In this document: positions 6,973 to 15,643 of the stretch, piece by piece
Numbering within the stretch: position 1 is the first letter of the stretch
Layout: the number at the start of each line of letters is the position of its first letter
Assembly: GCF_001267885.1 (NCBI RefSeq)
Contig: NZ_CP012382.1
Location: 62,001 to 126,000, forward strand
Length of the DNA stretch: 64,000 nt
Source: Streptomyces ambofaciens ATCC 23877
Lineage (GTDB): Bacteria; Actinomycetota; Actinomycetes; Streptomycetales; Streptomycetaceae
Direction: 5' to 3'
Position numbers and translations under genes: made by a program
Notes under the pieces: model-generated
Database searches by the model: none
What the model saw: the letters and a program-made list of their open reading frames with translations, nothing else
Told to the model about the DNA's origin: nothing

Positions 6973-9096
6973 GTGACTCATGGGAATTCCGAGGACGGCG
7001 GCGACCTAGCCTCCTTGGACGAGGCGCTCGGCGCCACCGTGCGCCGTACGGGGGCACTGGCGGGTGGCGTGTACCTGCTGGCGGCGCAGGAACCGGTACT
7101 GGGGCTGGCCGCGGTCTGTGGCATGCCGATGACCACCGTGGCGCCGTGGCGGCGCGTGGCGGTCTCGGCCGCGGGACCCCTGTCGGAGGCGGTGCGGGAG
7201 GACCACCTGGTCTGGGTGGGCCGCCAGGAGGACATGGCCCGCCTGTATCCGAACGCCGCGGCCGGGATGCCCTACCAGTTCGCGGCGGCTTTCGTTCCCC
7301 TGCACGGCGTCCGCCGCTACGGCGTGATGGCACTGGTGTGGTCCAAGAGCCACCCGCCGTCCCTGACCCCGCGCGAACGCGGGCACATCCAGTCCAGCGC
7401 ACGGCGCCTGACCCAGGTGCTGGACCGGGCGCCCGCCTCGTGGGCCCTTCCGGACCAGCCGCGCACCGTACCGCTGCGGCGGCCCGACATCGCTCCGGCG
7501 CAGGCCCAGCTCGCCGCCGTCGACCTGGTCCAGCGGCTTCCCGTCGGCGCCCTCAGCCTCGACCTCGAGGGACGCGTCACCTACCTCAACGACGCGGCAG
7601 CCCAGCTGCTGGGCCGCCGGCCCGACCGGCTCCTGGGCAACCTGCCCTGGCAGGCCGTGCCCTGGCTCGACGACCCGGTCCACGAAGAGCACTACCGCGC
7701 AGCGGTCTTCAGCCGCGAGCCCGTCGCCTTCACCGCACTGCGCCCGCCCGACAGGTGGCTCGACTTCCGGCTGTACCCGGACGAGAGCGGTATCAGCGTC
7801 CTGGTCTCCCCCAACCACGACCGGCACCCCGCGGACGCACCGGCACCGCCCCGTATCAGCTCCCCTCTCACCACTCCCAAGAGCGGCACCGGGCGCATTC
7901 ACCAGCTGATCCACCTGTCGGCCGCGCTGAGCCAGACCGTCACCGTGACCGACGTGATCAACGTCGTGGCCGACCAGATCCTGCCCGCGTTCGGCGCCCA
8001 GGGACTGGTCGTCTCCGCCGCCGACGCCGGACGTCTGAAGATCACAGGCCACCGGGGCTACGACCCGCGCACCATCGCCCGCCTCGACGGCCTGCCGCTG
8101 GACACCGACATCACTCCCGCCGGCCCCGTTCTCCGCAACGGCGTCCCAGCCTTCTTCGCCGACCCCGAGGAGATGGCCCGCGCCTACCCGAGGGCCTCCA
8201 CGGTGAGCGACAAGCAGGCCTGGGCCTTCCTCCCGCTCGTGGTCTCCGACCGCCGCGTCGGCTGCTGCATCCTGTCCTACGACCACCCGCACCCTTTCAG
8301 TGCCGGCGACCGCGCGGTGCTCGTCTCACTGGGCGGTCTCATCGCCCAGGCCATGGACCGCGCCCTGCTCTACGACGCCAAGCACGACCTGGCCCACGGC
8401 CTGCAGCAGGCCCTTCTGCCGACGACCCTGCCGCGCGTCCCCGGTCTCGCCGTCGCCGCCCGGTACCTGCCGTCCGCCCACGGCATGGACATCGGCGGTG
8501 ACTTCTACGACCTGATCCGTCTCAGTGACACCGCCGCCGCCGCCGTCATCGGCGACGTACAAGGGCACAACATCAACGCCGCCGCCCTCATGGGGCAGGT
8601 CCGCACCGCCGTCCACGCCACCGCCGGCGCAGGCCCCGGGGAGGTCCTGGCCCGCACCGACCGGGTCCTGGCGGATCTGGAGACGGATCTGTTCGTGTCC
8701 TGCCTCTACGTCCACATCGACCTCGCCGGCCGGCGCCTCCACCTCGCCAGCGCGGGGCACCCTCCCCCGCTGCTGCGCGTACCGGCGCCCGCACCGCAGA
8801 CCCACGTCCTCGAAGTGGAGCCCGGCCCGCTGCTCGGCATCGACGCGAACCCGGGCACCCACTATCCGGTCACCAGCTCACCCCTGCCGGCCGGATCACT
8901 GCTGGCCCTCTACACCGACGGCCTCGTGGAGACGCCCGACACCGACATCACCGATTCCATCACCGCCCTGGCCCGCCATCTCACCAGCGCGGGCGACCAG
9001 CCGATCAGCGAGCTCGCCGACAACGTGGTGCACTACGCCGTGCCGCGGCACACGTACACCGATGACATCGCCCTGCTCCTGCTGCGCAGCCTCTGA
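6973..9096 (+). CDS. GAF-PAS-GAF SpoIIE-type PP2C phosphatase
   Basis: A 707-residue cytoplasmic sensor phosphatase. Order: GAF-like domain (about 10-150), PAS domain (about 185-270, with the LDLEGRVTYLNDAA strand), a second GAF (about 305-470), then a SpoIIE-type PP2C domain (about 490-705). The phosphatase has the metal-binding motifs GGDFYD (about 508-514), GDVQGHN (about 527), YTDGLVE (about 649) and YTDDIALLL. Such proteins dephosphorylate anti-anti-sigma factors in partner-switching cascades. No C-terminal HATPase domain is present, unlike many Streptomyces homologues. The start is GTG with a weak ribosome site. A possible substrate of the STAS type is encoded at 50364-50684, though not nearby. 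Confidence 0.93.
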   Translation: MTHGNSEDGGDLASLDEALGATVRRTGALAGGVYLLAAQEPVLGLAAVCGMPMTTVAPWRRVAVSAAGPLSEAVREDHLVWVGRQEDMARLYPNAAAGMPYQFAAAFVPLHGVRRYGVMALVWSKSHPPSLTPRERGHIQSSARRLTQVLDRAPASWALPDQPRTVPLRRPDIAPAQAQLAAVDLVQRLPVGALSLDLEGRVTYLNDAAAQLLGRRPDRLLGNLPWQAVPWLDDPVHEEHYRAAVFSREPVAFTALRPPDRWLDFRLYPDESGISVLVSPNHDRHPADAPAPPRISSPLTTPKSGTGRIHQLIHLSAALSQTVTVTDVINVVADQILPAFGAQGLVVSAADAGRLKITGHRGYDPRTIARLDGLPLDTDITPAGPVLRNGVPAFFADPEEMARAYPRASTVSDKQAWAFLPLVVSDRRVGCCILSYDHPHPFSAGDRAVLVSLGGLIAQAMDRALLYDAKHDLAHGLQQALLPTTLPRVPGLAVAARYLPSAHGMDIGGDFYDLIRLSDTAAAAVIGDVQGHNINAAALMGQVRTAVHATAGAGPGEVLARTDRVLADLETDLFVSCLYVHIDLAGRRLHLASAGHPPPLLRVPAPAPQTHVLEVEPGPLLGIDANPGTHYPVTSSPLPAGSLLALYTDGLVETPDTDITDSITALARHLTSAGDQPISELADNVVHYAVPRHTYTDDIALLLLRSL

Positions 9097-9501
9097 TCGA
9101 TCGTCCGCTCCGCCGAACCCATCGTGCGGGGATGGCCGACACGGACCGTGCACGTCGAGGGGATCCTTCGTGTGACCCTCTCCCGCTACCGGCTGAGCCG
9201 GCAACGGGAGCAGGCCGGCGCCGCAGCACACGTTCCGGACCACGGGCACCTGGCGGACGCCGACCCCCGGGGGACTACCGGCCACCACCTGCCCTCCCCG
9301 TGCCCTGCCGACGGCTTCCATAACGCGGTCGGAGCCGGGTACGGGGCACAGGCCACAAGACGGAACCAAACGCACGAACTTCCAGACTGGGAGTGACGTT
9401 CTCCATGTCGCCTACGGCCGCCCGAACAACGGTCGGCACGCTGCTCAGCCAGCAGCGCATGCCCCTGGCCGGCGCCGGGCCGTGACGGGCGGTCGAGCGG
9501 G
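9097..9501. other. Intergenic stretch between convergent phosphatase genes
   Basis: About 400 bp with no gene I can support. A plus-strand open frame of about 75-90 codons ending near 9396 has no family resemblance and no ribosome site. No strong hairpin was noticed. Confidence 0.4.
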
Positions 9502-10701
9502 TCAGTGAGCGGTCGGCGGCTTGCCGTGCCATTCGCAGAACAAGACAGTGGCGTCGTCCTCCAGGCGACTGTCGTGGTGGTCGAGAACAGCATGGATGAG
9601 GCGGCGCAGGGTTTCCGCGACAGGCAGGCCGTCAGCGTGGTGGCGGATGAGGAAGTCGGTGAAGCGCTCCACCCCGAACAGTTCACCGTGCGCGCCGCGG
9701 GCTTCGGTGATGCCGTCGGTGAACAGCAGCAGCCGGTCTCCGGGCTCGAGCTGGTCGGTGCACCCGTGGGCCGGCAGGCCGAGTCCGGTGCCCATGGGAC
9801 CGGCCGGTGAACAGTGCAGGGTGGTCACCCAGCGTCCGCCTCGGATGACCACCGGCAGCAGATGCCCGCGGTTGACCCAGCTCAGCTGTCCGGTAGCCAG
9901 GTCGAGGTCGGCGAGGATGCCGGTGACGTAGCGGCTGTGGCCGAACTGTTCCATCAGGGTTTCTTCGATGGCGTGGCTGACGGCGGCCAGAGGACTGCCC
10001 GAGCGGCGGTGGCTGCGGCAGGTGGCCATCGCCAGCGAGGCGGTCAGGCCGGCGGCGGTGTCGTGGCCCATGGCGTCGAAGACCGCCAGGTGCGCGTGGT
10101 CGTCGGCGATGGCGTAGTCGAAGGCGTCGCCGGCCACCTGGTAGGCGGGCTCCATCACCGCGCTCACCGTGAGTCGGTCGTTGGCGAAGGTGCGCGGCGG
10201 CATCAGCGTCCACTGCATCTCCGCCGGCACGCTCATCTCCCGGGTGCGGGTGAGGCGGGCGTGGGCGTCGCTGTTGTTCCGCTTGGAGACCAGCAACAGT
10301 CCGGCCATCGAGGCCAGCGCACGCACGACGTCCTGATCGGGAACGGTCGTCGTGCCGGGGGCCGGGTCGACGCGCAGGACACCCAGGCGTTCGGCGCCGT
10401 CGAGCACCGGTGACCAGCATGTACTGCCCGTGGGTGTGGTGGTGATCCGGAGCATGCGGTAAGCACGGCCGGGCAGCGTGCCCTCGATGCGCGCCTCCTG
10501 CCCGCCGTGGCCGGCGTCCAGCCCGACGCCGGTGACCTCCCGCAGCACGTCCTCCTGCAGGTCCGCCACGAACAGCCGGGCCCCGCCGGCGCCCGCGCGG
10601 CGAGCGGCTGCCCCGAGCAGAGCGGGCAGCTGGTCGAACGTCGCTGTGTGGCTGTCCTCCAGCAGTCGGCTCAGCGCCCGCCCCAGCGCCCCGGCACTCA
10701 C
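9502..10701 (-). CDS. GAF-SpoIIE-type PP2C phosphatase
   Basis: A 399-residue phosphatase with an N-terminal GAF-like domain (about 10-160) and a C-terminal SpoIIE-type PP2C domain (about 185-395). Metal motifs appear as QVAGDAFDY (usual form VGGDFYD), FDAMGHD, FTDGITEARG and EDDATVLF. The GTG start at 10701 follows AGGAGG with good spacing; a start 15 codons further up has no such site. It is transcribed toward the other phosphatase gene at 6973. The upstream GAF-ANTAR gene (10886-11611) is on the same strand, so the two may be co-transcribed. Likely target: a phosphorylated STAS anti-anti-sigma factor. Confidence 0.92.
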   Translation of the reverse strand: MSAGALGRALSRLLEDSHTATFDQLPALLGAAARRAGAGGARLFVADLQEDVLREVTGVGLDAGHGGQEARIEGTLPGRAYRMLRITTTPTGSTCWSPVLDGAERLGVLRVDPAPGTTTVPDQDVVRALASMAGLLLVSKRNNSDAHARLTRTREMSVPAEMQWTLMPPRTFANDRLTVSAVMEPAYQVAGDAFDYAIADDHAHLAVFDAMGHDTAAGLTASLAMATCRSHRRSGSPLAAVSHAIEETLMEQFGHSRYVTGILADLDLATGQLSWVNRGHLLPVVIRGGRWVTTLHCSPAGPMGTGLGLPAHGCTDQLEPGDRLLLFTDGITEARGAHGELFGVERFTDFLIRHHADGLPVAETLRRLIHAVLDHHDSRLEDDATVLFCEWHGKPPTAH

Positions 10702-10885
10702 AGCTGCTCCCTCCTGCCACCGCACCGGCCGACTGCGCGTCGGCACGCTGCGGCGGCCCGTTCCATGGCGATCTGCGGCCCCACCAAGGGCCCTGCGGGG
10801 TGCGGCGCTCGCAGGCCGGTACGCCGGTCACTGTCCGCTGCAGCAGTGGCCGGCGCCCGGGCGGAGATCCGGCCGGTCGGTCGTG

Positions 10886-11611
10886 TCATGGGCGGGGGCG
10901 CAGATCAGGAGGGTCGGGAGGCCGGCCGGTGACACCGGTGATCAACTCCCTGCACAGGTCGCGGAGTTTGATGTTGCGGTGCTGGGAGGCGGAGCGCAGG
11001 ATCGTGAAGGCTTCCTGGGCGGTGCACCGGTTCTGGCCCATGACCACACCGAGAGCCTGGTCGATGACGCTGCGGGACTGCATGGCGGTCTGCAGTTGAT
11101 CGGCGAATTCCTGCGTGTCGGCGATGCGCTGGGCCAGGGCGATGCCACCGGTGGCCTGGGCCGCCAGCGAACGCAGGGCGGTGAGGTCGGCATCCTCGAA
11201 CGCGGCGGGCGGGCCGGCGTACAGGTTGAGGGCGCCGGCGGTGTGGGTGTGGGCGGCGATCGGCAGCGAAAGGGAGGACCGGATGCCGCAGGAGGCGGCG
11301 TAGGCGGGGTAGTCGCCCCACCTGCTCTCGTCGAGCATGTCGCGGACGGTGACCTCCTCGTCCGTGCGCAGCGACTGCAGACAGGGACCGTCGTCCTGAC
11401 CGTACTGCTTCTCGTCCAGCTTCGGTGCCGGGGGCCCTGCGCTGACCACGGTGACGGGCCGGCCCTCACGCTCCAGGGTGACGCCGACGCCTTCGACGTG
11501 CGACAGCTCCAGGGCGGCATCTGCCAGCACCTGGAGGAAGTCCTCCAGCGAATCGGTTTCCAGCAGCCACTGAGTGATGTGGTTGCCGTCGTAGGCGTCC
11601 TGGGCACTCAT
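10886..11611 (-). CDS. GAF-ANTAR RNA-binding regulator
   Basis: A 241-residue protein with a GAF sensor domain (about 15-165) and an ANTAR RNA-binding domain (about 175-232). The ANTAR motif is visible as RSVIDQALGVVMGQNRCTAQ followed by a second amphipathic helix. ANTAR proteins bind paired-hexaloop RNA hairpins and act as antiterminators. The ATG at 11611 follows AAGGA at suitable spacing. It lies upstream of the SpoIIE-type phosphatase gene with a 184-bp gap. A second GAF-ANTAR protein is encoded at 13594-14319, so this block has two related sensors. Confidence 0.92.
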   Translation of the reverse strand: MSAQDAYDGNHITQWLLETDSLEDFLQVLADAALELSHVEGVGVTLEREGRPVTVVSAGPPAPKLDEKQYGQDDGPCLQSLRTDEEVTVRDMLDESRWGDYPAYAASCGIRSSLSLPIAAHTHTAGALNLYAGPPAAFEDADLTALRSLAAQATGGIALAQRIADTQEFADQLQTAMQSRSVIDQALGVVMGQNRCTAQEAFTILRSASQHRNIKLRDLCRELITGVTGRPPDPPDLRPRP

Positions 11612-12028
11612 CACGGTTCCTTCATCAGGCGCATGGCCTTCTCGGTCGGCATCGTCCTCGTGCCACCGGGGCAACGGACTCCGCAATCCGAAGGAACACC
11701 TCAGTGCGACCGCCGCTTCACTCCGGCACAGCCACCGGAGCAGCACGGTCTTCTCGTCTACAGCCCACCCTAGACGCGCGACAGGAGGGGCCGGTAGGTA
11801 CCACACGCTCAGCCGCGGCCCGCCATGCGAAGGACAGGCATCGTTTTGCCGCGGCTTTCGGCCCCGCAGCACCGCTTCGCAGGCAGCCGGCCCGGGCCCG
11901 CCGAAGCCCCCGGCCGCCGTGCCCAGGTCTTCCCAGGCCGGCCGGGGGCCTCGACATACCCGATGTGCAGCCGGCCCCGGCCTGACGGCTCGTGCGTATC
12001 CGCCGGGACCGGCCCGTCTGCCGACGGG
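11612..12028. other. Intergenic stretch without a supported gene
   Basis: About 415 bp separating the ANTAR gene from a set of small genes. Open frames on both strands are proline- and arginine-rich and have no family resemblance. The ANTAR gene promoter should be at the left end. Confidence 0.4.
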
Positions 12029-12199
12029 TCAGCTCTCCTCGCGTACGTCGTCCGGGCTGAGCCCGGCTTCCTCCATCGCCTCCCGCATGGTGCGCCCGGT
12101 GGCGCCGTCCGCCTGCTCGGCGGTCGTCTTCTCCTCGGGCGCCTCGATGACGTCGTCGGTGGACGTCGTCTTCGGGCGGTTCTCCTCGGGAACGGTCAC
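12029..12199 (-). CDS. Small acidic protein, 56 residues
   Basis: A short ORF with a GTG start preceded by AAGGAG at ideal spacing. The product is hydrophilic and acidic (many Glu, Asp, Thr), with a predicted amphipathic segment TGRTMREAMEEAGL and no Cys or membrane segment. It lies 33 bp downstream of another tiny hydrophilic gene on the same strand, also with a strong ribosome site, so they are probably one transcript. Not assigned to a named family. Codon third positions are strongly GC-biased, consistent with real coding. Confidence 0.65.
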   Translation of the reverse strand: MTVPEENRPKTTSTDDVIEAPEEKTTAEQADGATGRTMREAMEEAGLSPDDVREES

Positions 12200-12232
12200 G
12201 GTTTCTCCTTGCTCGTTCTTCTGCGAAGCGGC

Positions 12233-12427
12233 TCAGGCCGGGTGGTCCGGCTGCTGCTCCGGAGGCGTACCGCCGCCTTCTCCTCCGCCCTTGTTTCCGC
12301 GGTCCGTGCCATGGGCGCGGCCACCGCCCTCGTGGCCGGGCTGGGCCGCCTTGCGGGACTGGCTGTCCTGCGGTGTGCCTGCTCCCTTGTCACTGCGCCG
12401 CAGCTCGGGCTGTTGCGGGTTCGACAT
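12233..12427 (-). CDS. Small Gly/Gln-rich hydrophilic protein, 64 residues
   Basis: ATG start preceded by a very strong AAGGAGG site. The product is extremely hydrophilic, rich in Gly, Gln, Pro, Ser and charged residues, and looks intrinsically disordered. Such proteins are common in Streptomyces stress regions, sometimes with KGG-like or hydrophilin character. It sits upstream of the 56-residue acidic protein gene. No function can be assigned; a desiccation- or osmotic-stress role would be an inference from composition only. Confidence 0.7.
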   Translation of the reverse strand: MSNPQQPELRRSDKGAGTPQDSQSRKAAQPGHEGGGRAHGTDRGNKGGGEGGGTPPEQQPDHPA

Positions 12428-12574
12428 CGCTCCTCCTTGCTCCGCCTGTGTTCGTCGAGAGGCTTGTCCGTTACGGGTGGCGCATGGTCCCCGTGTGAAA
12501 CGTTCAGCCAGGCGTCCGCGGCGAAAACGTCAGCCGCCACGCGACGGGGCGTTTCCAGGCCCGCAAGAACATCT

Positions 12575-13021
12575 TCAGGAGGCCCTGCTGCGGTCCAGCG
12601 GGCCCCACGCCCCCGGCTGCTCGGTGATGATCCGCCTGGCCTTGGTGATGACCTCACCGGCGATCCAGCCGAGGGGTTCGACGTTTGTCACCAGCGGTTC
12701 GTTGTCCGGCCCGCGGGCCTGCTCGGCGCCGTGCAGGACCCACGGCCGGGTACCGGGGTCCCTGACGCGAGGCAGGTGGCAGTAGTCGTACAGCCGTCGA
12801 GCCACCCAGACGCGCACGGACCGTGTCCCCCACCAGTCCTCGACATCCAGCGGGCTGGCCGAAAGACCCGGCAGCCTGACGCCGGTCAGCTCATCCGAGC
12901 TGCAGCCGGTCACCAGGTCATATTCCGGTCCGCGGGACCAGCGGACATACAGGCCCTGGCGGCGACCGAGGAGGCGGACCAGGTCGTCGAGGCTGGTGAG
13001 GGTCGGCATAGCGGTGCTCAT
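12575..13021 (-). CDS. DUF6098 family protein
   Basis: A 148-residue protein matching from memory the DUF6098 family of Streptomyces. Hallmarks are LYVRWSRGPE near the N-terminus, the LTGVRLPGLSASPL segment, VRVWVARRLYDY, and RPWVLHG...GRGPDNEPLV toward the C-terminus. Function unknown; no catalytic pattern is obvious. The ATG start at 13021 lies 22 bp after the stop of the DUF5133 gene on the same strand, so the two are probably co-transcribed. DUF6098 genes are often found near DUF5133 and ANTAR genes, as here. Confidence 0.8.
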   Translation of the reverse strand: MSTAMPTLTSLDDLVRLLGRRQGLYVRWSRGPEYDLVTGCSSDELTGVRLPGLSASPLDVEDWWGTRSVRVWVARRLYDYCHLPRVRDPGTRPWVLHGAEQARGPDNEPLVTNVEPLGWIAGEVITKARRIITEQPGAWGPLDRSRAS

Positions 13022-13043
13022 GAGCTTGATCGCGCGGGGTGGG

Positions 13044-13274
13044 TCAGGTGGTGAGAAGGGTGCCGTCCTGCGCGGGCACGGCGTTGTCCAGTCGGCGCCG
13101 GGCGGCCAGGAAGGCCGAGTCGATGTCGCGGGTGCCGGTCGAGACGCACAGCGTGTAGGCGACGTCCTCCATCCGGCGACGCGTTTCCTCAGTGCCCCTT
13201 TCGGCATGCAGGGTCTGCAGCGTCTCGTACTGCTCGATGAGGTCCTTCAGCACCGCCGGGTGTGCCATGAGCAT
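13044..13274 (-). CDS. DUF5133 domain protein
   Basis: A 76-residue protein of the DUF5133 family, recognised by the N-terminal MLMAHPAVLKDLIEQYETL and the central RRRMEDVAYTLCVSTGTRD segment. Predicted all-helical and soluble. The ATG at 13274 follows GGGAGA at good spacing; an upstream in-frame ATG adds eight non-conserved residues. The DUF6098 gene follows after 22 bp. The GAF-ANTAR gene at 13594 is divergent, with about 320 bp between them that holds no supported gene. Function unknown; the family often occurs with ANTAR regulators. Confidence 0.85.
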   Translation of the reverse strand: MLMAHPAVLKDLIEQYETLQTLHAERGTEETRRRMEDVAYTLCVSTGTRDIDSAFLAARRRLDNAVPAQDGTLLTT

Positions 13275-13593
13275 CGCGATTCTCCCTTTTCGCCCCACTC
13301 ACATGGGTGATACACCGATGCGTGTTCCCCGGGCCCCGGGCGCCATGCCGATGCATTCACAGGCCCGGACCGGGTGCTCGGCGGTGTGCAACTGCTCTGC
13401 CGGCGTCGGGAGACCAAGCCGGCGCCCCACGCTGCGCACCAGGCTTTCGTGTGGAGGCGAGCCAACCGGGTATTCCGCCCCGCATGGCACTACGTCAGCC
13501 TCCTGCCACCTCCCGCCTCCGGCGCCGTGCGATGCGCGGTGCGTACCGTCACCGTGTTCCTGAGCACGGCCACGCCGCTCCCCCGCCGGTGCG

Positions 13594-14319
13594 GTGGGCT
13601 GCGCGGTGACCGCGGACGACAGCCTCGCAGCGCGGCTCGTCGCGTCCGCCGTGAAAGGCGGTGCCGTCGAAGAGGTCCCGCGCCGGGTGTGTGCGGCCGT
13701 CCGCGACGGGCTGGGGGTGGATGGTGCGACGGTGTCGCTGTTGACCGACACGCCTTCCCGCCAGCTGCTCGCCGCGTCGGACGATGCCGCGCTGTGCCTG
13801 GAGGAGATCCAGTTCACGGTGCTGGAGGGCCCCTGCATCAGTGCCGCGCACACGGGTGAGCTGGTGGCCGTGGACGACCTTGCAGACGAGCTGACACCGT
13901 GGCCGCTGTTCGGGGCGGCCATGCGGGAGCAACTGCCGCACGTGAGATCGGTGTACGCACTCCCCCTCTTCTTCGGCGACTACGTGCTGGGATCGATCGA
14001 CCTGCTGGGGCTTCGGGCCCGCGCCCTGCACGGTGAGAGCTTGGAGGTGGCCTCCGAGGTGGCCGACGCGGTGGCAGCCGCGCTCCTTCCGGTACGAGAA
14101 CTGATCATCACCGGTTCTCGGCCGCCTGCCTGGGAACCGGAGCCGGTCGTGCGTGCCCACTGGTTCGACACCGCGCGTGCCGTCGTGGCCCTGGCCGAGC
14201 GCCGGCGGCTGAGCCACGAGGACGCGCTGGCCGTCATGCGGGCCGATGCCTTTCGCACCGGGAAGACACTCGCGGACATCACCGCGGACATTCTGCGCGG
14301 CCCTCCGAACGCGCCCTGA
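13594..14319 (+). CDS. GAF-ANTAR RNA-binding regulator (second copy)
   Basis: A 241-residue protein with a GAF domain (about 15-165) and a C-terminal ANTAR domain (about 180-238), seen as TARAVVALAERRRLSHEDAL followed by AFRTGKTLADIT. It is only distantly similar to the ANTAR protein at 10886-11611. A GTG four codons downstream (13606) is an equally possible start; neither has a strong ribosome site. Divergent from the DUF5133-DUF6098 pair. Predicted to bind stem-loop RNA in response to a small ligand sensed by GAF. About 200 bp of non-coding DNA follow before the next small gene. Confidence 0.88.
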   Translation: MGCAVTADDSLAARLVASAVKGGAVEEVPRRVCAAVRDGLGVDGATVSLLTDTPSRQLLAASDDAALCLEEIQFTVLEGPCISAAHTGELVAVDDLADELTPWPLFGAAMREQLPHVRSVYALPLFFGDYVLGSIDLLGLRARALHGESLEVASEVADAVAAALLPVRELIITGSRPPAWEPEPVVRAHWFDTARAVVALAERRRLSHEDALAVMRADAFRTGKTLADITADILRGPPNAP

Positions 14320-14517
14320 GCATGCGCTGGGTGTTTGCTCACGCGGTGTGCGAAGCCGCCTGGTGTTCCCTTTCCTGATCCTTATCGGGAGAGTGGCGCG
14401 GCGTGCACAGTGGGTGGCGTCTGAACGGCGAGGAGTACGGTCCACGCTTTCGACGGCATTGAGGTGGTCGGATGCCCGCATGCAGGGGACCCGGGCTCCA
14501 GACAGTGAGGAGCCGTC

Positions 14518-14697
14518 ATGAGCAGGCAGAACGACGATGAACTGTCCCACCCGCTGGAACACGTCACCGGTGAGAAGGACGTCCACCCCGAAGACGAGCA
14601 ACGCCGGCGCCGACAGGACCGATCGACGTCGTCCGACGCGGAACGCACGGATGCGACGACGGACCCCGCCGAGGGGCCGGCGGAGGGCTCGTCATGA
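14518..14697 (+). CDS. Small charged protein, 59 residues
   Basis: ATG start preceded by GAGGAG at good spacing. The product is rich in Asp, Glu, Arg, Ser and Thr and lacks hydrophobic segments, so it is probably disordered. Its TGA overlaps the ATG of the hemerythrin gene (ATGA overlap), which implies translational coupling. Not assigned to a family. Its position suggests a partner or accessory of the hemerythrin. Confidence 0.7.
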   Translation: MSRQNDDELSHPLEHVTGEKDVHPEDEQRRRRQDRSTSSDAERTDATTDPAEGPAEGSS

Positions 14698-15377
14698 CCG
14701 TCTCGATCAGCGAGCAGGACACTGCCCGGCTAGGAGGAGCGGGCAGCATTCTGATGCGGCAGCGGCGAGAGCACGCCAGGCTCGACTCGATGATGCACCG
14801 CTACCTCGCCCGCGGTATGGCGCCTGACGGGCAGGACGAGCTGTGGCGGGAGATCGTGCAGCTGGTGTTCAGCCACGCGTTCGCCGAGGAGACCGTGCTG
14901 TGGCCCGTCCTGCGGCGTATCAGCGCCGACGGTCAGGACCTCACCGCGCGCGTCGAGCAGGAGCATCAAGAGATCAACGAGCTGATCGCCCGGATCGAGA
15001 AGTCCCCCGAGGACCCTCACCGCGGCGCGTGGATCCGGCAAGCGTTCGCCTTGATCGCGCAGGACATCCGTGACGAGGAGGACGAGCTGCTGCCGCGGAT
15101 GCGTGAAGCTCTGAGCGATCGCCGGCTACGGCAGATCGGTGCTGCCTGGGAGGCGGTGCGCGTGAGCGCGCCCACGCATCCTCACCCCGCGGTGTCTCGG
15201 CGTCCGCCCGGCAACGCGCTGAGCGGCCTCCCGCTCAGCGCCTTCGACCGGTTGCGCGACCTTGCCCCTGCCACCGCTCCGGCCGTCCGCCGCGCTGCAC
15301 TGGTCGCCGCGGGCACCGGCGCAGCGGCGGCCGTCACCCTCCTGGTGCGTCGCGCTGTCCGGCGTACGTGCATCTGA
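14694..15377 (+). CDS. Hemerythrin HHE-domain protein
   Basis: A 227-residue protein with an N-terminal hemerythrin-like four-helix bundle (about 18-145). The di-iron ligand pattern is visible: HARLD...H in helix 1, FSHAFAEETVLWP in helix 2, EQEHQEINELI in helix 3, and DEEDELLP in helix 4. Such proteins bind O2, NO or act in iron or redox sensing. The C-terminal 80 residues contain a short hydrophobic stretch AALVAAGTGAAAAVTLLV that may anchor it to the membrane, followed by a basic tail. Coupled to the upstream 59-residue gene. A second HHE protein is at 18871-19461. Confidence 0.9.
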   Translation: MTVSISEQDTARLGGAGSILMRQRREHARLDSMMHRYLARGMAPDGQDELWREIVQLVFSHAFAEETVLWPVLRRISADGQDLTARVEQEHQEINELIARIEKSPEDPHRGAWIRQAFALIAQDIRDEEDELLPRMREALSDRRLRQIGAAWEAVRVSAPTHPHPAVSRRPPGNALSGLPLSAFDRLRDLAPATAPAVRRAALVAAGTGAAAAVTLLVRRAVRRTCI

Positions 15378-15408
15378 CCCGCCGGCCGTTGCCGTACGGG
15401 CCGACCAG

Positions 15409-15540
15409 TTGCGGGGCGAGTACGAAGCCCGGTACGCCGCCTTGCGCCGTATGCTCCTGAAACGGCTCGCCGTTGGTGCGTCGCTCCTGCTGGTCTGCGC
15501 CGGCGCCCTGAGCACCGGCTTCCACCTGCTGCCCCACTGA
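15409..15540 (+). CDS. Possible small single-pass membrane protein
   Basis: A short ORF downstream of the hemerythrin gene with a charged N-terminal part and a hydrophobic segment LAVGASLLLVCAGALSTG. The frame continues upstream without a stop, so the start (TTG at 15409 or ATG at 15451) is a guess and no ribosome site is convincing. It may also be the C-terminal remnant of a larger gene. Confidence 0.3.
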   Translation: MRGEYEARYAALRRMLLKRLAVGASLLLVCAGALSTGFHLLPH

Positions 15541-15643
15541 CCCGGCCCTCTTGTTCGGCAGCTCTGCCCGTGTCTCACCCCGCGGGAGGGCAAGGCCGGG
15601 TCCATCGCCTGCACCGGCGTACACCAGGCCGAGCCGGCCGTCG

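Noticed and set aside
6783..8501. Long plus-strand open frame of about 570 codons
   Set aside because: Overlaps the GAF-PAS-GAF-PP2C gene in another frame; Pro/Arg-rich with no family resemblance.
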